Source: Semisulcospira habei (taxonomy: Eukaryota; Mollusca; Gastropoda; Semisulcospiridae). Taken from it: DNA of 64,000 nucleotides. Location: positions 126,918,844 through 126,982,843 of the forward strand of contig BTPG01000007.1 of the NCBI GenBank assembly GCA_036245525.1. Reading direction: 5' to 3'. The notes under the pieces are model-generated. The model did not search any database, was not told where the DNA came from, and saw only the letters and a list, made by a program, of their open reading frames with translations. This document shows, piece by piece, positions 45,134 to 56,548 of the stretch (positions within the stretch are counted from its first letter, which is position 1; the number at the start of each line of letters is the position of its first letter). A program made the position numbers and the translations under genes.

Positions 45134-47560
45134 GTGGAGAAAAGCTCTACATTCTTTCTACGTGGATGTACCTCTGCCCCCTGGTGTCACCCTCCTATGG
45201 AGAGACAGGAATCACTGCACCACGAGAACCTGACAGTCTCTGCTCCGGTCGATTCGTCTTATCCCCAAGGACTGTTTGAAACAATTATCCAGTTGTTGAA
45301 TGGGGACCGGAAACTGATCACAGTAACACTGTATTACACCACCGGGACCGGTCTAGCCCAAGGTAACTGCTGCCAAACTTGGGTTGACGAGGAGTTTGAA
45401 GCCTTGAGGGACAGTGTTACCAAGATGGCCAGCAGTCTGCTCACCCAACCCACTCCAGCCGACCCTTCACCCTCCCTCGCTAATCCTGTTACGGATGAGT
45501 GCCCCCAGGCCGAAGCGACGGACGCATTGAACCCCGAGCAACTCACCGCCACGCGAGATGAACCCGCGCAGCCACCCGTGAGTGACTTGTCACTGGCGGC
45601 TCGGGACTCGACTATTTGTATTAGTGACCTCACTCTCATAACTCTGCCAACCGTGACCCCTCCCCGCTCCGGCGACGCGACTGTCAACACGCCTGATCAG
45701 GTCACGAAGCGGCCTGATCAGGTCACGAAGCGCCCTGATTGTATCACTCCCCTCACCTCTAGTGTCACCAATCCAGCGTGCATGCTCCAGATGCAGAAAC
45801 AGCTGGAGATTAACTCGGCCACCATCCGCACTCTGACAGCCGCTTTGGAGGAAACACGCAGGGAGCTGTCAGAGCTGAAATCCCGCTGTGCCGCTATATA
45901 CGACCTACAGGCGCAGCTCGACACCCACGCCCGAGACAGCGACGTAAAAATAAAAAACTGCTCCAGAGCCACCGACAAATTCGTCACAGAGGCCATCAAC
46001 TCGTCACTAGAGCCTGTGACGAAGAAACAGCAAGGGCTCGCTGATCGCGTGAACCAGCTGACCTCCTCCAGAGACAGCCATGCTAGTAAGCTCCACGAGA
46101 TCGAACGGCAGGTAAAGGCGCTAACCCCAGCCGCAGAACTACATGCCAATCCGGCTCCTGCCGCTACTCCCACGGCTCATACTGCGCGTCCCTCAAACAA
46201 TTCATCACCATCCGTCCATTCGCTGTCTCCTAGCTGTAATGTTCAGCACACACCACACCCTGACATCACAGTGAAAAATATGTTCGCTGTCCTGTCTGAA
46301 GGCGGCGAGAAACAGCAGGACTCTGGTGCCGGTATTGGTGCTGGCAAGAAGCAGCACAACTCTGGTGATGATGTCGATGCCGGTGATGCCACCACAGCTA
46401 ACGCCGCCAAGGACTCCCGTGAATTCAGCCAAGGCCGCTCGAATTCCTCTTCGAGCACCCCGTTGTGCAACCTGCGAGCCCAGACCGTTAAAACTGATGT
46501 CGATCGTTTACTTATCGGCGACTCGGTTCTGAAATGGGTTGACGCGCAGAGGATGTCTGTTGACGGAGTAAAGGTACAGAATCTGTCTGTGTCGGGGCTG
46601 AGCGTCAGTGAACTCGCTGAGTGGCTCCGTGAACAGCCAACGATGCCACACATTCGCCTGGTGACATTCCACGTCGGCATCAACAGTTGCAGACAGCAGG
46701 GCCCCGTCACCAAGCAGGCGTGGATGCACCTCATCCGCCTCCATTCCTCCGTCTTCCCCAAATCCCGTATTCAGGCCTCTTCAATCATGCCCCCGAGAGG
46801 TCAAAACCATCCCCTCTTCGCCCCCGCCTCCGAATCTAATGATGCCCTTAGGGAGGCCTGTGATCAGATGAAAATTCTGTTCATCGACAACACCCCCACC
46901 TTCCTCACAGCCAACGGAGCCCCAAGGAAAAAGCTGTACCAGGATGGCATTCACCCCAGTTCTGTCGGTGCCATGAAACTAGCCATGAACATCCGCTTTG
47001 CGGGTGCTCCACGCCGCCCCCAAAACACACCTGAGGCAGGTGCTCTACGCCGCCCCCACAACACACCTGAGGCAGGTGAAAACCGACAAGTCAGTGGCAG
47101 TAGGCAGCCCAGAAACTATCATCGCCAGGACAGCCATCATGAAGCTTCTCCCCGGGGCGTCGGTCATTTTCCCAAATATCAAGAACTGGCACGCCGAAAC
47201 CGATACAACCCCCACACCGGTCCCGGTTCTATCCACGAACGTGAGCAGGGTCATGGCGGGCCCTTAATGACGTCACACCACGGCCCGGCCCCAGCGCGAC
47301 CATACAACCACTCGTCTGGCCACGCCCCTTCACATTTCGCTGACCAAGGACACGCCAGGCCGCACATCGCGTCACAAGTGGACTTCCCCAGCATGCCGCA
47401 GGCTAGTGGGTACGCACCCGCCGGTCACCCGTTTGCTGCGCCCGCCACAAGCCCCCGAGGGTGGGAACAATCAGGAATAACGGGCAACCCTAGCCACGAT
47501 TCAGCCCAGGCCATGCAGATCATCGCCCAACTACTGCTGCCTTTTCTACCGAAGTACTAA
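45134..47560 (+). CDS. LINE ORF1 with coiled coil and SGNH esterase
   Basis: An 808-aa frame from the ATG at 45134. Residues about 217-335 look coiled-coil. From about 455 an SGNH/GDSL hydrolase-like domain shows block I LLIGDSVLKW (G462-D463-S464), a GIN motif at 515-517 and block V DGIHPS (D604, H607). Such an esterase domain is known in ORF1 of CR1/L2-group LINEs, where it is thought to act in RNP or membrane association. The C-terminal 180 residues are Pro/His-rich. The true start may be 45018: an overlapping frame (MRPTTRSTAANSR..., 45018-45233) looks like the N-terminus joined by a one-base shift. Two short in-frame duplications occur (DQVTKRP at about 45690-45738; RRPxNTPEAG at about 47010-47085). 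Confidence 0.8.
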   Translation: MEKSSTFFLRGCTSAPWCHPPMERQESLHHENLTVSAPVDSSYPQGLFETIIQLLNGDRKLITVTLYYTTGTGLAQGNCCQTWVDEEFEALRDSVTKMASSLLTQPTPADPSPSLANPVTDECPQAEATDALNPEQLTATRDEPAQPPVSDLSLAARDSTICISDLTLITLPTVTPPRSGDATVNTPDQVTKRPDQVTKRPDCITPLTSSVTNPACMLQMQKQLEINSATIRTLTAALEETRRELSELKSRCAAIYDLQAQLDTHARDSDVKIKNCSRATDKFVTEAINSSLEPVTKKQQGLADRVNQLTSSRDSHASKLHEIERQVKALTPAAELHANPAPAATPTAHTARPSNNSSPSVHSLSPSCNVQHTPHPDITVKNMFAVLSEGGEKQQDSGAGIGAGKKQHNSGDDVDAGDATTANAAKDSREFSQGRSNSSSSTPLCNLRAQTVKTDVDRLLIGDSVLKWVDAQRMSVDGVKVQNLSVSGLSVSELAEWLREQPTMPHIRLVTFHVGINSCRQQGPVTKQAWMHLIRLHSSVFPKSRIQASSIMPPRGQNHPLFAPASESNDALREACDQMKILFIDNTPTFLTANGAPRKKLYQDGIHPSSVGAMKLAMNIRFAGAPRRPQNTPEAGALRRPHNTPEAGENRQVSGSRQPRNYHRQDSHHEASPRGVGHFPKYQELARRNRYNPHTGPGSIHEREQGHGGPLMTSHHGPAPARPYNHSSGHAPSHFADQGHARPHIASQVDFPSMPQASGYAPAGHPFAAPATSPRGWEQSGITGNPSHDSAQAMQIIAQLLLPFLPKY

Positions 47561-47820
47561 TTGTCGGCTAATCACTTGTAATGCGTGTGAGCGTTGCTTG
47601 TGAGTATCCGATACACTATCCCTTAGCCTTGATAATCGGAAATACTAATTATCGGTTACTCATTTGCAGCGAGCATGAGCGCTGCACGTGACTCTCTGGT
47701 AATAATCCAATATCTATACCCCTCATTTGTCTTGATAAAATCCGAAATAGTAATTACTGGTTACTCATACGCGGCGCGCATGCGCGTTGCTTATGACTAT
47801 CTGATAATTATGTAATGTTA
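47555..47820 (+). repeat. Three tandem units between ORF1 and ORF2
   Basis: Diverged units of about 90-105 bp at 47555-47643, 47643-47748 and 47748-47820. They share TACTAATTATCGGTTACTCA, a GCATGAGCGTTGC core and a TATC/GATAAT end. Confidence 0.7.
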
Positions 47821-48532
47821 GTGTGCACACGAAGAGACGTTAACCGCGTTACATATGGAAGTTTGAACGGTGCCTTTATCTCATATTATGACTCGACACT
47901 TGATTATAGTTTGTGACTATCATCAGACTTTTCCTATCGGAACATTTCATTTTGCCTTTTTATGTCGTTAGTGTGTGTGCACGGTCGTGCCTCTTGACAA
48001 GATTAGACTGTTGGCCAGTGGTGACTGTTGCACGGGCTGTGTTGCTAATGACATTGTCCACAGGTTTTGGTGTACAAGTACAAGGCACTATCCATATGAT
48101 AAAGTCACAGGTCTTACGTGATTGTGACTTAATTATTGAAAAGCGCAACGCGTGACTTAGTTTGTGCGCTGTGCCACATCTATACTAAGAATCAGAGGTC
48201 ACTTAAAACCTCAGCACTCAAACCGCTGGGCGAGTGGAAAATAGTCTTTTCCGCTGGCTCTGTGGTATAGATTGTGCAGATTCGTTGACATTATCAGCGC
48301 AAAACTGGACATTATCTTGTTTGCAGTGAAAACGCGCTATTGCTTTAATTTGTTTTATTGCACTGTCAGTTTATCAAATTATTTTGTGTAGTTCTCTTTG
48401 ACGGTTCACCTTTACCTATCCGGTTTGCACTGTGTGTATGATTGTTACTTTTGTGTGTGTGTGTTTCTTTTGTGTTGTGAGACAGTTTACATTCTTTTTG
48501 TGTTATAATCTTTTATGCCTGTGCTAGCCTCA

Positions 48533-51347
48533 ATGGCGAAAGCGAGCATAAGGGAATGTACCTTACGTGTAGGCCATCTTAACGTGTTTCATCTTTACAA
48601 TAAGATACCTGACTTAGCTTGTTTTCTTAACAATCCCACACCGTCACCGTTTCACTTGTTTGGCGTCACTGAGACACGCTTGAGCTCGAACATCAGTGAT
48701 GAAGCCATTAGTATCCCTAACTTTTCTGTAATCAGAAGAGATCCTTCCTCCCCAGGCCAAACAGGCATTGCCGTCTACATCCACCAGTCTATTCAACACT
48801 TAGTCCGTAGACGGCAAGATCTAGAAGCCGCAGATGTTGAGTGCGTGTGGATTGAAGTAAAGCGTCCTTTTTTGGCTCCATCATACGTAGGCTTCTTGTA
48901 CCGTAACCCGGCGGCTGACTTTAGTTGGTACGACCATTTCACCTGTAACTTAGATAAAGTCTGTAAAGTAAACACCGACATCATTCTAATGGGTGATTTC
49001 AATATCAATTTACTGAAACCCCACACCGCGTGGGAAACAACATCTTCCTTATTTGGGCTGGTGCAGCTGGTGCAGTCACCCACTAGGATTACTGCTGCAT
49101 CATCCACTCTCATAGACCATATTTATACCAATAACCCTAAATCTGTGACTGACGTTTCTGTTCCCGACTTGAGCATTAGCGATCATTTCCCTGTAGTGTG
49201 TAAATGGGCTGCGCAAATTCCAAAGACTAAAAAGAAAGGTCATATCACCGTAACATATCGCTCTTTTAAACATTTTAACCAAAACGCATTTTTACATGAT
49301 CTTAGTAATGCGTGCTTTGACTCAGTAACCGAGTCCAACGACCCAGAGGTTGCTCTATCTGCATGGTACAGCATTTTCCTTGGGGTACTCAACAATCACG
49401 CACCCCTCAGGGAGAGGCGTGTCAAAAGCGCGGTACTACCCCCATGGATTACAAAAGAACTGATGCAGGCCATGGAGTTTAGGAACACCCTCAGGAGAGA
49501 AAAGAAGTTTGACGAGTTTAAAAAGCAGCGTAATCGCGTCAAGTATATGTTACGCGAAGCGAAAAAAGCCTTTGTAAGAAATACTATTAAAAACAACAAA
49601 GACGGGTCTGCTATTTGGCGCGTCCTGAATTCCCTTACCCGAGGCTCTAGTGCATCCACGGTAATCCCTAGTGATCTATCCGCTGACATGTTTAATAATC
49701 ACTTCCTGTCTGTTGCTGAAGTTTTTTCAACACAAGGAAGTGTCAATGATAAGTGTTTCGATATTTTAATTAACTACTGCAATCAGAAGACTGTGACTCC
49801 TTTTAGCATTCCATCGATTGCAATACATGAAGTAGGTAAATTCATAAGTAGTCTCGCGAACAAGAAGTCATCAGGCCCTGATGACATAAATCCTAAAGTT
49901 CTGAAACTATCCCTACCTTACATTGTTGAATCGCTGACATACATTTACAACCTATGTCTCCATCAGTGTGTATTTCCTACACAGCTTAAACTTGCAAAAG
50001 TAATTCCACTACCGAAATCCAAGGACAGGGGAAATCTGAATAATTATAGACCGATTTCGTTACTGTCCGTGTTAAGCAAACCTCTCGAGCGACATGTACA
50101 CAAACATTTGTCTCAGTATTTAGAGACAAATAATATGCTTCATCCCTTCCAGTCTGGGTTTCGTCCGAAGTATTCCTGTCATACAGCGCTAAGCAGACTT
50201 GCAGATAAGTGGTTATCTAACGTAAACAATTCGCAACTGACGGGTGTTATTTACCTTGACTTTAAGAAGGCGTTTGACCTGGTTAACCACGACACTCTGA
50301 TAAGCAAACTTAGTCATTATTTAAAAAAACGTCTCAGCAGTTTCCTTCTTTAGTTCATATCTAAAGGGAAGAAAGCAAAAGGTTGTAGTTAATGGATCAC
50401 ACTCTGAAGTGAAGGAGGTTAAGTTTGGAGTACCTCAAGGGTCAGTGTTAGGCCCTCTTCTATTTTGTTTATACATCAACGATCTGCCTCTTCACCTAAC
50501 GTCAGAATCTGTCGAATGTGACTTGTTTGCTGACGATACGTCAATCCACACGGCAAATAAAAACCTTAATGTGGTTGCAGATGACTTACAACAGAGCCTT
50601 GATGAGGTGTCCGCCTGGTGTGAACGTAATTCGATGAGTATCCATCCAGCAAAAACCAAGTCAATGGTAATTGCGACACGCCAAAAACACCAATTAAGCC
50701 CCCTTTCACTTGATTTGTCCTTCGAAGGCAATTCTATTGAGCAAGTGTCTGAACACCGCCTCCTTGGAATTATCATAGATGATCAGCTCAAATGGCAGGC
50801 ACACACACATAAAGTGTGTAAAACTGTTTCAAGAAACATTTTCATGCTGTCCAAACTGAAGCACTTCACTGACTTTGAAACCAGAAAATTATTTTATTAT
50901 GCACATATTCAGTCCCACATTAATTATGCTTCGACGGTGTGGGATGGCTGCAGAGATGTACATTTAAAAAGACTGAACTCCTTACACAGAAGAGCAGCGA
51001 AATTAATTTTACCTGATCCTACTTTGACAACGGATGATAAGATTTACAAAGCGGGACTTCTTTCTCTCAAAAAGCAGTTTGCATTCAACAAAGGTGTTCT
51101 CCTTTTTAAGATTCGGAATGACAACACTCCGGAATATCTAACCCAGCTGCTAGTCCGGTCACAGTCCCGCTATGGCGATACAAAAAGCCTATATGTAGTA
51201 CCCAAAACCAGAATAGACTTATTTAAAACCAGTCTAGCATTCTCGGGGGCGACTTTGTGGAATTCCCTTCCATCCCACACGAAGACCACTCCAACGGTAT
51301 CATCTTTCAAGAAAAGTCTTTTTGAACATTTATCTTCGCAGCCATAA
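48533..51347 (+). pseudogene. LINE ORF2: APE endonuclease and reverse transcriptase
   Basis: From 48533 (the start matching the related copy at 61590) the frame has APE motifs GHLNVFHLYNK, FGVTETRLSS, MGDFNINLLKP and SISDHFPVVCKW. RT follows: NNYRPISLLSVLSKPLERH, FQSGFRPKYSCHTAL and motif A YLDFKKAFDLVNHD. A run of seven A at about 50322-50328 marks a frameshift, and that frame ends at 50353. The other frame (to 51347) continues SSYLKGRKQKVVVNGS, FGVPQGSVLGPLLF, the catalytic FADDTS and the C-terminus (RRAAKLIL, LWNSLPSH). All motifs are present, so one indel is the visible lesion. Confidence 0.85.
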
Positions 51348-51424
51348 CTATCTTCAAGCTTTGCTTTCTATACGTAGATATCATTGTTAGTAATGTACCC
51401 ATTCTACTGCTGTGTATGTATAGT

Positions 51425-51789
51425 ACCCCACCCGGGTCTGCCCTGGGGGACTTGGGTGGGGTTAGGTATTTTTTAGTTCCCAGGGTCACCTGGTCAGCCC
51501 CAGGGTGGTTTTTCTCTCTATTCTGGGCATGCGTTTCTGTCTACCCTTTGTCCATTCACCTGTATTGCCTTTTAAAACTCTCCCTACTGTCTGCACTGCC
51601 TGTAGCTCTGATATTGGATGTGTGTTGCTAAATGGTCTTAGCTTATTATGCCCATGTTGTAGGTTTATTAATGTATTTGACCGGCTGGCGACATACATTC
51701 AATTTTCTGTTTAGTTTTTTTTCACAAGCAGTGCAGGCACGTCCTGAGAAAGCCTTGTTGCTGTCGGGACGTTAAGCAATGTACAATCA
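51425..51789 (+). mobile_element. SINE-like retroposon S2 with 14-bp target duplication
   Basis: 365 bp between perfect TGTGTATGTATAGT copies (51411-51424, 51790-51803), inserted in the LINE 3' UTR. Homologous over its whole length to 42796-43153, same orientation and same ends. Confidence 0.85.
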
Positions 51790-51817
51790 TGTGTATGTAT
51801 AGTGCTGCTGTGTTGTT

Positions 51818-51821
<4 letters not shown>

Positions 51822-51860
<39 letters not shown>
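51822..51860. repeat. Poly-T run
   Basis: About 39 T residues within the LINE 3' UTR, downstream of the SINE-like insertion. Confidence 0.9.
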
Positions 51861-51861
<1 letters not shown>

Positions 51862-51936
51862 CCTTACCATTGCTCCAACTCCCCAACACCGTAGGCGTTC
51901 GTCCTATACATGTATTAATGTAATGTAATTGTTGTG

Positions 51937-52161
<225 letters not shown>

Positions 52162-52285
52162 CATACATACATAATTCAATACTTGGTAACGTCAAACGGC
52201 GACAAGACTTGAGTCAGCTCAAGTGGAAAGCTTGTAGGTAAAAGTTAAAACATCTAAATCAACCCCCCCCCCCCCACACACACAC

Positions 52286-53147
52286 ACCTCATTGGCTTTA
52301 TTTCTAGAAATCCCGCAGCCAGCTGGGACTGGTATGATGACTTCGACGGCGTAACAACGATGGATAGCGTAATTAAAATAAAGCTGATTTGTTGTTCTTT
52401 TGGGCGATTTTAATATCGATCTTTCTAAATCTAAAGGGTCCCATGCTGCATGGGCGTCAACAACAGCACTATTCGGTTTAGAACAGTTAGTTAAAACGCC
52501 CACTAAAACCATTTCTACATCTTCAACCCTGATTGATCATATTTACGTCACAAATAATAAAATATCAAATGTACGTGTTCCCTCCTTAGCTGTCAGCGAC
52601 CATAATCCAGTATGTTGCACTGTCTCCATGGAACTAGACAAAGAGAACAAAAAGAGACAAAAAACAATTAAATATCGTTCTTTCAAAAAAATTAATAACG
52701 TCGACGTTCTGCGGGATCTGAGCAATACTCCTTTCAGTGACGTGTATAACCACACTTCTCCGGACAGTGCCCTGTCGTACTGGATGGATCTGTTCCTTGG
52801 GGTCATAAATAAGCATGCGCTCATACGAGAAAAACGAGTTAAGCACTCTACCCTGCCACCCTGGTTAACAGTAGATATCAAACTGGCCATGCATCCTCAT
52901 ACACAAGATATTAAATAACATGACACCGCAGTATCTAACCACCAAATGTATGCCACAGCAAGAACGCGAACGGACCTCAAGGAACAATACTGTACCCCTA
53001 CCTCTGCCTAGAATTGACCTCTTTAAAACTAGTTTATCATTTTCTGGACCGTTTGTATGGAACACTATTCCTGCACATTTGAAGACTATAGCCTCGCTTG
53101 GAATCTTTAAAACGAAACTTTTCGATTACCAGATGAGCCAAACATAA
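52286..53147 (+). pseudogene. LINE ORF2 with RT deleted
   Basis: LGDFNIDLSKSKGSH-type endonuclease sequence begins after ISRNPAASWDWYDD (near 52300). It continues through STLIDHIYVTNNK, AVSDHNPVCC, FKKINNVDVLRDLSNTPF and TLPPWLTVDI to about 52895. Next comes NNMTPQYLTTK, then RIDLFKTSLSFSGPFVWNTI and a stop at 53147. Compared with ORF2 at 48533-51347, some 500 codons covering the whole RT are missing. A frame break also lies near 52400. Confidence 0.8.
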
Positions 53148-53222
53148 CATTACTGGGCATTTATTTAAACAAACCCTGATGGTTAATACTTTCATGTACC
53201 ACATTCATTTATGTATGGTATT

Positions 53223-53240
53223 TGTGTGTGTGTGTGTGTG

Positions 53241-53327
<87 letters not shown>
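53223..53327. repeat. (TG)n microsatellite
   Basis: TG run with two TTG interruptions inside the 3' UTR of the deleted LINE. Confidence 0.95.
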
Positions 53328-53567
53328 TATAAGATGAATGTTGAGTGTTACTATTATTTTGTGTATATATATTTTTTTAATTTTACTATTATTTAGTTTC
53401 TTTCTTTAAAAAAATATTGGTGCACGAAATAATGTGTTTAAATATAATGTCTTATTATTATTATTATTTTCTTTAACCTATTTTATGTTGTAGATGTTGG
53501 CAACGGCAAGTTTGTAATATGACGATTTGCTTCTGTCAAAACGTTTTACCGTTGATAAATAAAGTTT

Positions 53568-53571
<4 letters not shown>

Positions 53572-53666
<95 letters not shown>

Positions 53667-53684
53667 AGTGTACGTGAGAGAGAA

Positions 53685-53740
<56 letters not shown>

Positions 53741-53757
53741 TTGTACGTGAGAGAGAA

Positions 53758-53832
<75 letters not shown>

Positions 53833-53842
53833 TATATCATAT

Positions 53843-53925
<83 letters not shown>
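53572..53925. repeat. (TA)n tracts with repeated GAGAGAGAAGTG spacers
   Basis: TA runs at about 53572-53643, 53689-53738, 53761-53830 and 53847-53925 separated by TACGTGAGAGAGAAGTGATA-like spacers (53660-53690 and 53741-53762). This is an expanded compound satellite directly after LINE tail T7. Confidence 0.9.
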
Positions 53926-53928
<3 letters not shown>

Positions 53929-53957
53929 TTCTCTCTCTCTCTCTCTCTTTCTCTCTC

Positions 53958-54016
53958 CGCCGTGAGATGGCCTTAGTCGCCTGCTCGGCGTTAAACCCAA
54001 ATAACTAACTAACTAA
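53958..54016 (+). mobile_element. Mini-retroposon-like insertion (59 bp)
   Basis: CGCCGTGAGATGGCC ... GGCGTTAAACCCAAATAACT with further AACT repeats, inserted in a pyrimidine tract between CTCTCTTTCTCTCTC copies (53943-53957, 54017-54031). Confidence 0.75.
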
Positions 54017-54083
<67 letters not shown>

Positions 54084-54137
54084 GTATCTACAATACCGGA
54101 ACGCAGAGTGTGACCTCTGCGGAAAGAAAATGACTAA

Positions 54138-56540
54138 CTTGACGATGTGAAAGCCGCCTTTCAGACAGATTTACAGCGCAGGCTCAAAGACACAGCGGAC
54201 CCAGTAGACTCCTCCCCTGAAACACTTTGGGACCAACTGAAAACTGCTATTACAAAATCCTCTGCAGAAGTCTTGGGTTTCGCCAGAAAGAAGAACAAAG
54301 ACTGGTTTGACGAAAACGATGTAGAGATCCAGGAACACCTAGCAAAAAAAAAAAGAGCCGCCCATCAGGCCCACCTAGCCCAGCCTTCCTGCCCTGTGAA
54401 GAAGTCTGCCTTCCGCCTCGTCTGCAGCAGTCTCCAGCGCAAGCTCAGAGATCTCCAGAATGAGTGGTGGACCAGACTTGCACAGAGGACCCAGCTTTGT
54501 GCTGACAATGGTGACTACAGGGGCTTCTACGAAGCACTGAAAGCAGTGTATGGCCCCAGGCACCTGGTACAAAGTCCCCTGCGAAGCGCGAATGGCCAGG
54601 CACTCCTCACAGATAATACCTCCATCTTGAACCGCTGGTCGGAATACTTTCAGAGCCTCTTCAGCGCTGAGCGCACTGTTCAAGAAGCAGTCGTCATACA
54701 AATCCCACACCTCCCAGTAAAGGTTGAATTGGACGAACCGCCCACCGCTGAAGAGACCCTCACAGCCATCCACCAGCTCAAGAGTGGCAAAGCAGCAGGC
54801 ATTGATGGAATACCGCCAGAGATCTGGAAACATGGAGGCACAGCACTGCACAACAAGCTCCATGACCTCTTTCTCTGCTGCTGGGAGGAAGGAACACTAC
54901 CAAAAGATCTCCGTGATGCAGTCGTTATCACCCTGTACAAGAACAAAGGCGAGAAGTCTGACTGTTCCAACTATCGGGGAATTACCCTGCTGTCCATTGC
55001 TGGGAAAATCCTTGCAAGGCTGCTCCTGAATCGGCTGGTACCTGCCATCGCTGAAGACCAACTCCCAGAGGGCCAGTGTGGCTTCAGAGCAAACAGGAGC
55101 ACCACCGATATGGTCTTTGTGCTGAGACAGCTGCAGGAGAAGTGCCGCGAGCAGAACAAAGGGCTGTACGTAACATTTGTCGACCTAACAAAAGCGTTCG
55201 ACACTGTGAGCAGGCAAGGCATGTGGCAGATCCTGGAGCGACTTGGCTGTCCCCCAAAGTTCCTCAACATGATTGTCCAGCTACACGAGGACCAGCAAGG
55301 CCAGGTCAGACTCAACAATGACCTCTCAGAACCATTCCCTATTCTCAACGGCGTAAAGCAGGGCTGCGTGCTGGCACCGACCCTCTTCACCATCTTTTTT
55401 AGCATGATGTTGAAGCAGGCCACAGTGGACCTTGATGATGACGATGCAGTGTACATCAGGTATCGTCTCGATGGCAGCCTGTTCAACCTCAGACGACTGC
55501 AGGCCCACACGAAAACCCTAGACCAACTGATTCGTGAGCTGCTTTTTGCTGATGATGCTGCCCTCGTTGCACACACAGAGAGAGCCCTGCAGCGCATCAC
55601 GTCTTGCTTCGCAGATGCTGCCCAGCTCTTTGGACTCGAGGTCAGTCTGAAAAAGACAGAGGTCCTCCATCAGCCGGCACCCAAGACAGTGTATCGCCCT
55701 CCTCACATCACCATTGGCGAGTCTGAACTAAAGTCAGTGCACCAGTTTACTTACCTTGGCTGCATTATCACGTCGGACGCCAAGCTGGACAAGGAGCTTG
55801 ACAGCAGGCTGGCAAAAGCGAACAGCGCTTTCGGGCGACTTTTCAAGCGGGTGTGGCACAATCAACAGCTGAAAACAGGCACCAAGATCAGCGTGTACAG
55901 AGCTGTGGTCCTCACCACCCTGCTGTATGGTTCCGAGTCCTGGGCCCTCTACCGCAGCCAACTACGACTCCTCGAACGCTTCCACCAGCGCTGCCTGCGT
56001 ACCATCCTGGGCATTCACTGGAGTGACTATGTCACCAACGTCGAGGTCCTTGAACAGGCTGAAACTGTGAGCATCGAGACTTTGCTGCTGCGGACACAGC
56101 TCCGCTGGGCGGGGCATGTCTCCAGGATGGAGGATCATCGCCTACCAAAGATCACCCTGTTCGGCGAGCTTGCTACTGGACACCGTGACAGAGGGGCACC
56201 AAAGAAGAGATACAAAGACTGTCTCAAGAAGTCACTTAGTGCCTGCCAAATCGACCACCACCAGTGGTCTTCGCTTGCTGCGGACCGTGACACCTGGCGC
56301 TCCACCATTTACAAGGCAGCTGTCTCCTTTGAGGACTCTCACAGAGCTAGCCTTAAGGACAAGCGGCTCAGGAGAAAAAACAGAGATGCCGCAGCTCAGA
56401 ACCCCGGCCATACCTTCCCCTGCAGCCACTGCGGTCGAACCTGCCTGTCTCGGATTGGCCTCCGCAGCCACGAACAAGCCTGCAGACGTCGTGGGCAACT
56501 CCTATAAAATCTTCGTTCGCGAAGTCAAGCCAAGAGAACT
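54138..56540 (+). mobile_element. APE-RT-zinc-finger LINE, copy R1 (5'-truncated)
   Basis: Homology to copy R2 begins near 54140 (GACGATGTGAAAGCCGCC) and ends after a roughly 35-nt 3' UTR with the hairpin CTTCGTTCGCGAAG and TCAAGCCAAGAG. The endonuclease domain is missing by 5' truncation. Confidence 0.85.
54147..56507 (+). CDS. LINE reverse transcriptase with C-terminal zinc finger (R1)
   Basis: An intact 786-aa frame. RT motifs: LKSGKAAGIDGIPPEIWKHG, NYRGITLLSIAGKILARLLL, GQCGFRANRSTTDMVFVLRQ, motif A FVDLTKAFDTVSR (about residue 344), GVKQGCVLAPTLFTIFFSMM, and the catalytic LLFADDAALVAHTE (about 467). The C-terminus has a C-X2-C-X12-H-X3-C finger (CSHCGRTCLSRIGLRSHEQA C, about 758-778), which may help bind target DNA or the template. 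The start codon is simply the first ATG after truncation, so native expression is doubtful. Its last 412 residues match copy R3 apart from one difference noticed (T/A in VSIETLL). Confidence 0.85.
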   Translation: MKAAFQTDLQRRLKDTADPVDSSPETLWDQLKTAITKSSAEVLGFARKKNKDWFDENDVEIQEHLAKKKRAAHQAHLAQPSCPVKKSAFRLVCSSLQRKLRDLQNEWWTRLAQRTQLCADNGDYRGFYEALKAVYGPRHLVQSPLRSANGQALLTDNTSILNRWSEYFQSLFSAERTVQEAVVIQIPHLPVKVELDEPPTAEETLTAIHQLKSGKAAGIDGIPPEIWKHGGTALHNKLHDLFLCCWEEGTLPKDLRDAVVITLYKNKGEKSDCSNYRGITLLSIAGKILARLLLNRLVPAIAEDQLPEGQCGFRANRSTTDMVFVLRQLQEKCREQNKGLYVTFVDLTKAFDTVSRQGMWQILERLGCPPKFLNMIVQLHEDQQGQVRLNNDLSEPFPILNGVKQGCVLAPTLFTIFFSMMLKQATVDLDDDDAVYIRYRLDGSLFNLRRLQAHTKTLDQLIRELLFADDAALVAHTERALQRITSCFADAAQLFGLEVSLKKTEVLHQPAPKTVYRPPHITIGESELKSVHQFTYLGCIITSDAKLDKELDSRLAKANSAFGRLFKRVWHNQQLKTGTKISVYRAVVLTTLLYGSESWALYRSQLRLLERFHQRCLRTILGIHWSDYVTNVEVLEQAETVSIETLLLRTQLRWAGHVSRMEDHRLPKITLFGELATGHRDRGAPKKRYKDCLKKSLSACQIDHHQWSSLAADRDTWRSTIYKAAVSFEDSHRASLKDKRLRRKNRDAAAQNPGHTFPCSHCGRTCLSRIGLRSHEQACRRRGQLL

Positions 56541-56548
56541 TGACAATC

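Larger units (their letters stand above)
52270..53572 (+). mobile_element. Internally deleted CR1/L2-like LINE
   Basis: 5'-truncated copy containing part of the endonuclease and linker, then a jump to the very C-terminus of ORF2, then a complete 3' tail (T7, about 53490-53572: GGCAACGGCAAGTTTG ... TTTTACCGTTGATAAATAAA). It is followed by (TA)n. Confidence 0.8.

Noticed and set aside
46205..46761. Minus-strand ORFs of 75-172 codons opposite LINE ORF1
   Set aside because: Codon-shadow ORFs in GC-richer coding DNA, with no motifs.
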